From Yersinia bercovieri ATCC 43970 (lineage in GTDB: Bacteria > Pseudomonadota > Gammaproteobacteria > Enterobacterales > Enterobacteriaceae): 64,000 nt of DNA. Made by a program: the position numbers and the translations under genes. The DNA is taken from assembly GCF_013282745.1 (NCBI RefSeq), contig NZ_CP054044.1:2790001-2854000 (forward strand), written 5' to 3'. The notes under the pieces were generated by a model. It was not told where the DNA came from and did no database searches. It worked only from the letters and a program-made list of their open reading frames with translations. This document shows, in pieces, positions 55,560-64,000 of this stretch; position 1 is the first letter of the stretch, and every line of letters begins with the position of its first letter.

Positions 55560-55571
55560 TTGTGATATAGT
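55560..55571 (+). promoter_or_regulatory. Extended -10 element of the gyrA promoter
   Basis: TG (55563-55564), one base, then TATAGT (55566-55571) is an extended -10 hexamer about 45 bases before the gyrA start. The -35 region is poor (TTCGCC near 55542). A weak -35 with a strong -10 fits supercoiling-sensitive gyr promoters, in which relaxation raises expression. Confidence 0.55.
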
Positions 55572-55600
55572 TTCGTACCTTTAAATCCGGTAATTAGTAG

Positions 55601-58294
<2,694 letters not shown>

Positions 58295-58297
58295 TGC

Positions 58298-58345
58298 GCT
58301 GATAGGGCATACGGAGCAGTTAATTGCTCCGATGAGCTTATCAGC
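58298..58345 (+). other. Two-part stem-loop after gyrA
   Basis: The outer arms GCTGATA (58298-58304) and TATCAGC (58339-58345) enclose a perfect inner hairpin CGGAGCA/TGCTCCG (58312-58331). The structure begins four bases after the gyrA stop and precedes the terminator, so it may protect the mRNA 3' end. Confidence 0.6.
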
Positions 58346-58367
58346 CGCAGGGCGACTCGATGAAAAC

Positions 58368-58394
58368 AAAAGCCAGCCGCGTGCTGGCTTTTTT
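58368..58394 (+). terminator. Terminator of gyrA
   Basis: AAAAGCCAGC (58368-58377) pairs with GCTGGCTTTTTT (58383-58394) around CGCGT, giving a GC-rich stem followed by a T-run. Confidence 0.93.
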
Positions 58395-58462
58395 ATGTGT
58401 TATGGGTAGTGTATTCTGTAAATCATGCAGCCTCTGTGGCGATGCTTTCACCAGGTATCAGA

Positions 58463-61333
58463 TTGAAATATCTCTCTTCATTTCGCACGACACTGAAAAT
58501 CTCCCGCTACCTATTTCGGGTATTGGCCATTATGTTATGGTCACTTGGCGCGTTGCTAACGACGTTTTATATCCTGAATATTCTTAATGAGAAAAAATCT
58601 GATATTCGTCAGGAATATAATACTAACTTTGAGTTGGCGCAGAGTTACATCCGGCACTCTTCCGACATTATCCGCGATATCAAATACATGGCGGAGAATA
58701 GGTTAAGTCACAGCTCGGCGAGCAGTGATATCGCCGCGGGTGCCTTCATCAAAAACAAGACTGCGCCCAAATATTATCCGCTCAATCCAGATGCTGATTG
58801 CGCCGCGCTTAGCACCTCTCGCCACTCGTCACTCAATTCGCTCAGTAATCTTATTCTGTACTGGAAGGAGAATTTCGCTGCCGCTTATGACCTCAACCGC
58901 ATCTTCTTTATTGGTAGCGACACATTGTGCATGGTGGATTTCGATATCCGCAACACACCAATGGATCAGGAAAATCTGCTTAAGTCACTGAACGAACACA
59001 TTTTAAAATATCGTGACGCCAATGGTCAGGATAAAGATAGCGCACTGTATTGGGTCGTTCCTGGCGTGCGCCCAGATATTGGTACGCTGTATGTGCTTAG
59101 CCCATTGTATGTGGGTAACAAATTAGAGGCATTGGTTGGTACTGAGCAAACGATTCGTCTGGAGGATTTTATCTCCTCTGGGCCGCTACCCATTGGCGTG
59201 ACCTTGTTGGATCAGGACAATGAACCGGTATTGCGGCTGGCAACCGGGGAGCGTCATGCATCAATGCTGGATAACTACCCTGATTCTCCATCTTATTTCG
59301 GTTATGTCGATGATTATAATAATCTTCTGCTGAAAAAAAGTTTGCTACCATCGACCCTCAGTATTGCTTACTCCTTACCCGTTAGAACAATAATTGAAAC
59401 ATTCAAACTCTTTATTTTTAATGCGTTACTGCTGAATATACTCTCTGCGGTAGTGATATTTACCTTAGCCTGGTTGTTTGAAAGAAAAATGTTCCACCCG
59501 GCTGAAGATAACGCCTTGAGACTGGAGGAGCATGAGCAGTTTAACCGCAAAATTGTGGCCTCTGCTCCGGTGGGTATCTCCATCCTGCGCATCAGTGATG
59601 GAACCAATATCCTCAGTAATGAGTTAGCGCATAACTATATTAATTTGCTGACGAACGAAGACCGCGAACGCATTACACGTATTATCTGTGAACAGCAGGC
59701 GAACTTTGTCGATGTGATGACCAGTAATAACAATAATCTGCAAATCAGCTTTGTTCACTCTCGCTACCGTAATGAAGATGTGGCTATTTGCGTGCTGGTG
59801 GATGTCAGTTCGCGGGTAAAAATGGAAGAGTCACTGCAAGAGATGGCCGCAGCAGCAGAGCAGGCCAGCCAATCCAAATCGATGTTTTTGGCCACTGTCA
59901 GCCATGAGTTGCGTACCCCACTGTATGGGATTATTGGTAATCTCGATTTATTGCAAACTAAAGAGCTGCCGCACGGTGTTGACCGCCTGGTGACGGCGAT
60001 GAACAACTCATCTGGCTTATTACTCAAAATTATCAGTGACATACTCGACTTTTCTAAAATCGAGTCTGAACAACTGAAAATTGAGCCAAGCGAGTTCTCT
60101 ACTGTCGAAGTGATCACGCACATCTCTGCTAACTATCTGCCGCTAGTGGTTAAAAAACGACTAGGGCTGTACTGCTTTATTGAGCCGGAGGTTCCGCGAG
60201 TGATGATGGGGGATCCTGTTCGCCTGCAACAGGTGATCTCTAACTTATTGAATAACGCTATTAAATTCACCGATACCGGCTGCATCATCCTGCAAGTTCG
60301 GGTGCGCGGCGATTATTTGGAATTCCGAGTACGCGATACCGGGGTTGGCATTAATTCACGTGAGATAAACCAGCTCTTTGATCCCTTCTTCCAGGTAGGC
60401 ACTGGCGTGCAGCGCCATTTCCAGGGCACAGGTTTAGGTTTGGCTATCTGCGAGAAGTTGGTCAACTTGATGGATGGGGATGTTGAGGTGATCTCTGAGT
60501 TAGGGATGGGCAGTATTTTTGCTATCCGCATTCCACTCTTTCTAGCCGAAAACAGAGATGAAGCTAATAATTTTGTGCTGCCACAGAGTGATCGCTGGCA
60601 AGGGAAAACCCTGTGGTTAGATATTCGTAATGCGCGTCTTGAGCGCTATTTATTTGATCTTCTGGGGCATTTTGGTGCCACCGCGCGGCGCTATAGTCTC
60701 GATCAGCCCCTGAATGATCAAGTATTGATTTGTGATTATTTGCCACAAATCAGCGCGCCACTTTCGACCTGGATTCAGCTCTCTATCGAACATATCGGTT
60801 TGCCGCAAGAAACGCGTCCAGGTTATTGGTTGTTGAGCACATCTACGCTGCTAGAGATTATCCCGTTATTGGATCGGATCTTGCTGGAACCTCTGTCGGT
60901 GGCCGACAATACGCCATTACAGCTAGCTGCGCCGAAAGCCAATCAAGATGATAATGCCGATCTGCAAATTCTGGTGGTGGATGACCATCCGATTAATCGT
61001 CGGTTATTGGCCGATCAGCTCACTGCATTGGGCTATCAAGTGATGACGGCGAATGATGGGCTGGATGCACTGGCGGTGCTGAGTGCCAATAGTGTTGATA
61101 TTGTGCTGACTGACGTCAATATGCCGAATATGGATGGTTATCGTTTAACTCAGCGTTTGCGGCAATTGAATCATCACTTCCCGGTCATTGGTGTCACCGC
61201 GAATGCACTGGCTGAAAGCAAGCAGCGCTGTATTGAAGCGGGCATGGATAACTGTTTATCTAAGCCGGTAACACTGGATACATTGCGGCAGATGCTGCGC
61301 TATTACAGTGATAAGGTGCGGCGCTCACGCTAA
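58463..61333 (+). CDS. rcsC: Hybrid sensor histidine kinase RcsC
   Basis: This inner-membrane kinase/phosphatase of the Rcs envelope-stress phosphorelay passes phosphate to RcsD and then RcsB. Order: a first transmembrane segment (YLFRVLAIMLWSLGALLTTFYIL), a periplasmic domain, a second segment (LFIFNALLLNILSAVVIFTLAWLF), then the histidine kinase with MFLATVSHELRTPLYG (His481 in this numbering). The ATPase motifs DTGVGI and GTGLGLAICEKL and a C-terminal receiver with TDVNMPNMDGYR (Asp884) follow. TTG 58463 gives the E. coli-like start (M)KYLSSFRTTLK and has AGGT six bases upstream. ATG 58442 adds seven residues and is the alternative. About 956 residues. Confidence 0.94.
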   Translation: MKYLSSFRTTLKISRYLFRVLAIMLWSLGALLTTFYILNILNEKKSDIRQEYNTNFELAQSYIRHSSDIIRDIKYMAENRLSHSSASSDIAAGAFIKNKTAPKYYPLNPDADCAALSTSRHSSLNSLSNLILYWKENFAAAYDLNRIFFIGSDTLCMVDFDIRNTPMDQENLLKSLNEHILKYRDANGQDKDSALYWVVPGVRPDIGTLYVLSPLYVGNKLEALVGTEQTIRLEDFISSGPLPIGVTLLDQDNEPVLRLATGERHASMLDNYPDSPSYFGYVDDYNNLLLKKSLLPSTLSIAYSLPVRTIIETFKLFIFNALLLNILSAVVIFTLAWLFERKMFHPAEDNALRLEEHEQFNRKIVASAPVGISILRISDGTNILSNELAHNYINLLTNEDRERITRIICEQQANFVDVMTSNNNNLQISFVHSRYRNEDVAICVLVDVSSRVKMEESLQEMAAAAEQASQSKSMFLATVSHELRTPLYGIIGNLDLLQTKELPHGVDRLVTAMNNSSGLLLKIISDILDFSKIESEQLKIEPSEFSTVEVITHISANYLPLVVKKRLGLYCFIEPEVPRVMMGDPVRLQQVISNLLNNAIKFTDTGCIILQVRVRGDYLEFRVRDTGVGINSREINQLFDPFFQVGTGVQRHFQGTGLGLAICEKLVNLMDGDVEVISELGMGSIFAIRIPLFLAENRDEANNFVLPQSDRWQGKTLWLDIRNARLERYLFDLLGHFGATARRYSLDQPLNDQVLICDYLPQISAPLSTWIQLSIEHIGLPQETRPGYWLLSTSTLLEIIPLLDRILLEPLSVADNTPLQLAAPKANQDDNADLQILVVDDHPINRRLLADQLTALGYQVMTANDGLDALAVLSANSVDIVLTDVNMPNMDGYRLTQRLRQLNHHFPVIGVTANALAESKQRCIEAGMDNCLSKPVTLDTLRQMLRYYSDKVRRSR

Positions 61334-61417
61334 ACCCTTCGTCCTTGACGCTACAGCTGTGTTAGCGGGATTCGCTCATTTGCTGCCTTGCTGTAACGCC
61401 AATGACTTTGGGTTATA
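61331..61417. repeat. ERIC-like element with a central deletion
   Basis: The left part TAAACCCTTCGTCCTTGACG and CTACAGCTGTGTTAGC, joined to GGGATTCGCTCATTTGCTGC and CTTGCTGTAACGCCAATGAC then TTTGGGTTATA, follows the two ends of the ERIC consensus. The central palindromic segment of about 40 bases is missing. Its left end supplies the rcsC stop codon. It lies between the convergent rcsC and rcsB. Confidence 0.65.
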
Positions 61418-61494
61418 AAGTTAGGAATAAAGAAAAATTTAGTAATAGAGAAAATTAATGAATAATCTGGATGGATAGGAGAGGGGATAAATAG

Positions 61495-61521
61495 ACCCGG
61501 TGCTGCTGAGCAATACCGGGC
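61495..61521. terminator. Stem-loop between rcsC and rcsB
   Basis: ACCCGGT (61495-61501) pairs with ACCGGG (61515-61520) around about 13 bases. On the minus strand it is followed by TCTATTTATCC, so it most probably terminates rcsB. Confidence 0.55.
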
Positions 61522-61531
61522 CTGAAAACAG

Positions 61532-62188
61532 CTATTCTTCTTCTTTATTGACCTGACTGATAGTTACTGAAGAAAGATAGTTTAGTAGGGCGATATCATT
61601 ATCCACACCCAGTTTCAGCATCGCCGATTTCTTCTGGCTACTGATAGTTTTAATGCTGCGATTAAGCTTTCTGGCGATCTCTGTCACCAGGAAACCTTCA
61701 GCAAATAATCGCAAAACTTCACTCTCTTTTGGTGACAAGCGCTTATCACCGTAGCCATTGGCACTGATTTTTTCCAGCAATTTAGCTACACTTTCAGGGG
61801 TGAATTTCTTCCCTTTTTGTAATGCTGCCAATGCCTTAGGCAGGTCAGCTGGTGCGCCTTGCTTTAATACGATCCCGTCGATGTCCAAGTCCAAAACAGA
61901 ACTAAGAATAGCCGGATTATTATTCATTGTTAGAACAATTATGGCTAAGTCTGGGTAATGACGTTTTATATATTTTATCAGTGTGATGCCATCACCATAC
62001 TTGTCTCCAGGCATGGAGAGGTCAGTAATTAACACGTTGGCATCTAGTTTAGATAAGTTGTTAATAAGCGATGTTGAGTCTTCAAATTCCCCAACAACGT
62101 TGACCCATTCAATTTGTTCAAGCGACTTTCGGATGCCAAACAGAACAATTGGATGGTCATCAGCAATAATTACATTAAGGTTGTTCAT
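61532..62188 (-). CDS. rcsB: Response regulator RcsB
   Basis: This NarL-family transcription factor is the output of the Rcs phosphorelay; it controls capsule, motility and envelope-stress genes. The 218-residue protein has a receiver domain with ADDHP (Asp10, Asp11), the phosphoacceptor Asp56 in LITDLSMPG, and Lys in VLKQGAP. A LuxR-type HTH follows (LSPKESEVLRLFAEGFLVTEIARKLNRSIKTISSQKKSAMLKLG). It is nearly identical to E. coli RcsB, with a slightly extended acidic C-terminus. It lies directly downstream of rcsD on the same strand. Confidence 0.98.
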   Translation of the reverse strand: MNNLNVIIADDHPIVLFGIRKSLEQIEWVNVVGEFEDSTSLINNLSKLDANVLITDLSMPGDKYGDGITLIKYIKRHYPDLAIIVLTMNNNPAILSSVLDLDIDGIVLKQGAPADLPKALAALQKGKKFTPESVAKLLEKISANGYGDKRLSPKESEVLRLFAEGFLVTEIARKLNRSIKTISSQKKSAMLKLGVDNDIALLNYLSSVTISQVNKEEE

Positions 62189-62190
62189 GG

Positions 62191-64000
62191 TTATGGGTTA
62201 CCTTGCTGCAACAGTCTGGTGACGAAAGAATCAATTTGACTGATGCTATTTTCGATCTTCAACCGATCGCCATCTGCGATATGCTGTTCTAATGTTTCAC
62301 ATAGCTGCTTGCCGAGTACCAGGTTCAACATAGCAAATACGCCTTTCAATCGATGTGCAGTCTGCGAAAGCGATATGAAATCACGTTGCTGAAGTTCAGT
62401 ATACAGTTTCTTCAGATCTATCGGTACTGTCTCAACGAATAAGGAATAATAGTCGCTGGATTTTAGTTGTTGTTCATAGGTGCTTATATCATCTTCAGCA
62501 ATAGATTCAGACTCTTCCTGAGATTCATCTGATAAGATCCGTTGTTCAATTAATAGTAGCATTGCATCAATAACTGCACTGCCTAAATTATAATTTACCC
62601 GGATATAGTTATCTTGTAATTGTTGTAATCCCACCTCATCTGAAGTCAGTAATAAGGTAAAATTATCATAGTGTTGAGGATTGTCAGTTAAGGTGACGTC
62701 GTAATCTCGGCCTGGCAGGCGATCATCGGTAATAATGCAGTTTGCACCGAATGAACCCAATAATGTGGTGATGATTGAGCGTACTTCTTCCGAGGTTATA
62801 TCTAATAACGCCGTCACTCCATCTAATAATTTCTCTTGCTCTTCTTGTTGCTCATTTTCGATAGGTATAGTTAAGCGAATGGTATAACGAGTACCTATAT
62901 CGATTTTGCTACGAATCTCTAATTGGCCGTTTAATTTCCTACATAATTGGTTACATAAAAAGAAGGTTAACCCCGATCCGTGATTGTATCTGTCGACCAA
63001 AGTTTGGCTGAGGAAAGGATAATTAAGATTACTGATCTCTTCATCAGATATACCGACACCAGTATCCGTTATCTGAATAATCAGCTGTTCTGGATGACCT
63101 GGTTCGTGGTCAACATTGAGTGTGATTTTGCCGTAATCCGTTGTGATGATGGAGTAGTGCAGCAGTAGCGAAAGTATTTTGCGTAATACATTTTCATCAC
63201 CCGTGTAATTTTGATCAATATCGGCACGATAGTGATTAAAGAGTGTTAAGCCTTTTTGATTAATGGCGGGCAGAATCTCTAACAGCAGGGCATCAATTAA
63301 TGCCGACAGTGAGAAGCTGCGCTGTTCAGGTTGCCAATCTTGTGTTTCCAGACGCGTGAGTAGGGTGATGTTCTCAATCAATTCAATAATGGTATCTGAT
63401 TGCGCAATTAATTTGGCCGTCAGCTCTTGTTGTTGCTGTAAGTCAGTGCTGTTTTGTAACTGATGGGCAATTTGATTGAGGGTATTGACGGGTTGATTCA
63501 GCTCAATCCCCAGATTGTGCAGCATCAGTTTACGCGCTTGCAGACTCTTGTCGTATTCACGCCTCGCCTGTTGCAGCTTTTTATTCACCAACACTTCTTT
63601 ATCCTGATCATGAAGCAGGAATAGATAGGTTTCCGGTGATATTTGGCTACGGAACATGCGAATTTCATAAACTTCATTATTCACGGTGCCCTGAATCACC
63701 CCGTGGTGCTGCTCCGCCATATGCGCAATTTTTTGCATATTAAGGTGTGGCATTAGATTATCGGCAATCTGGTTACTGGCGACGACGGTGTTATTGCTGA
63801 AGTTATAGACCAGTAACCCTTGGGGTAGGTTGGCTATAATTTCCTGACTCAGTGATTTCTGCATCTCTAATTTTTCGACCACATCCGCACTTGGATGAAC
63901 GTATTGGCGGCGAACGAAATAGATACCTAACACTGCTGATGCCAAGAGCAAGATATTGGTCAGAATTAGCCAGAAGTTATTCCTCAGTAAATCAATGGCT
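62191..64000 (-). CDS. rcsD: Phosphotransfer intermediate RcsD (5' part cut by the window edge)
   Basis: RcsD is the inner-membrane histidine-phosphotransfer protein between RcsC and RcsB. The frame is open to the right edge, so the N-terminal part (first membrane helix and most of the periplasmic domain) is outside the window. Seen here are a membrane segment (NNFWLILTNILLLASAVLGIYFV), a PAS-like region and a kinase-like domain. That domain retains ITDTGVGISDEEI, but its phosphoacceptor box is degenerate (MLHNLGIELNQPVN). The C-terminal HPt domain has the phosphoryl His in SQTAHRLKGVFAMLN (codon 62353-62355). No frameshift is visible in this part. rcsB follows after two bases. Confidence 0.95.
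   Translation of the reverse strand, partial: AIDLLRNNFWLILTNILLLASAVLGIYFVRRQYVHPSADVVEKLEMQKSLSQEIIANLPQGLLVYNFSNNTVVASNQIADNLMPHLNMQKIAHMAEQHHGVIQGTVNNEVYEIRMFRSQISPETYLFLLHDQDKEVLVNKKLQQARREYDKSLQARKLMLHNLGIELNQPVNTLNQIAHQLQNSTDLQQQQELTAKLIAQSDTIIELIENITLLTRLETQDWQPEQRSFSLSALIDALLLEILPAINQKGLTLFNHYRADIDQNYTGDENVLRKILSLLLHYSIITTDYGKITLNVDHEPGHPEQLIIQITDTGVGISDEEISNLNYPFLSQTLVDRYNHGSGLTFFLCNQLCRKLNGQLEIRSKIDIGTRYTIRLTIPIENEQQEEQEKLLDGVTALLDITSEEVRSIITTLLGSFGANCIITDDRLPGRDYDVTLTDNPQHYDNFTLLLTSDEVGLQQLQDNYIRVNYNLGSAVIDAMLLLIEQRILSDESQEESESIAEDDISTYEQQLKSSDYYSLFVETVPIDLKKLYTELQQRDFISLSQTAHRLKGVFAMLNLVLGKQLCETLEQHIADGDRLKIENSISQIDSFVTRLLQQGNP

Overview
The window is chromosomal DNA of an enterobacterium, most probably a Yersinia. 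The backbone order nuoA-N / elaB / menFDHBCE / yfaZ / yfaY (cinA-like) / yfaE-nrdB-nrdA / ubiG / gyrA / rcsC / rcsB-rcsD matches the corresponding stretch of the Escherichia coli map. The ERIC-type repeats, one carrying an internal insert, and a small-subunit catalase beside the men cluster point to Yersinia. The species cannot be fixed from this sequence alone. I see no rRNA, tRNA, CRISPR array, prophage or insertion sequence.

Layout. 1-435 is the leader of the nuo operon. 436-15576 holds the complete thirteen-gene respiratory complex I operon (nuoC and nuoD fused), closed by a strong terminator at about 15599-15636. 15854-25268 is a metabolic insertion between nuoN and elaB. It contains a DUF1097 membrane protein, a YhcH/YiaL-type protein, gluconokinase, 5-ketogluconate reductase, a LacI-family regulator, a 2-ketogluconate-type reductase, an MFS transporter, a UPF0303 protein and edd (Entner-Doudoroff dehydratase). 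Palindromic operator-like sites and CRP-like sites sit at both divergent and internal promoters, which suggests a catabolite-controlled gluconate/ketogluconate regulon. 25269-29098 is AT-rich accessory DNA with an autotransporter and a RhiA-like protein. 29410-36724 is the menaquinone operon menF-D-H-B-C-E. 36707-37403 is a gene-free, strongly palindromic repeat element ending beside katA.

37414-42455 contains katA, yfaZ, tyrP (with paired TyrR boxes) and yfaY. 42694-49692 is the most unusual part: two tandem secreted paralogues followed, with gaps of only 10-11 bases, by an 1815-residue protein. That protein combines EF-hand-like and RTX calcium-binding repeats, a subtilisin-family (S8) domain and a P-domain. 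In it the usual catalytic Asp appears to be Glu. The paralogues share 73 identical residues in their mature N-terminal halves, with only silent DNA differences, and then diverge. This looks like a secreted-protease (or toxin) module with cognate periplasmic partners, and I could not match it to a described system.

49800-64000 returns to conserved backbone: ecotin, the class Ia ribonucleotide reductase operon with its ferredoxin (NrdR and DnaA sites upstream), ubiG, gyrA, and the Rcs phosphorelay genes. rcsC and rcsB converge, and rcsD runs off the right edge of the window. ERIC-like repeats lie between ubiG and nrdA (with an internal insert) and between rcsC and rcsB (with a central deletion).
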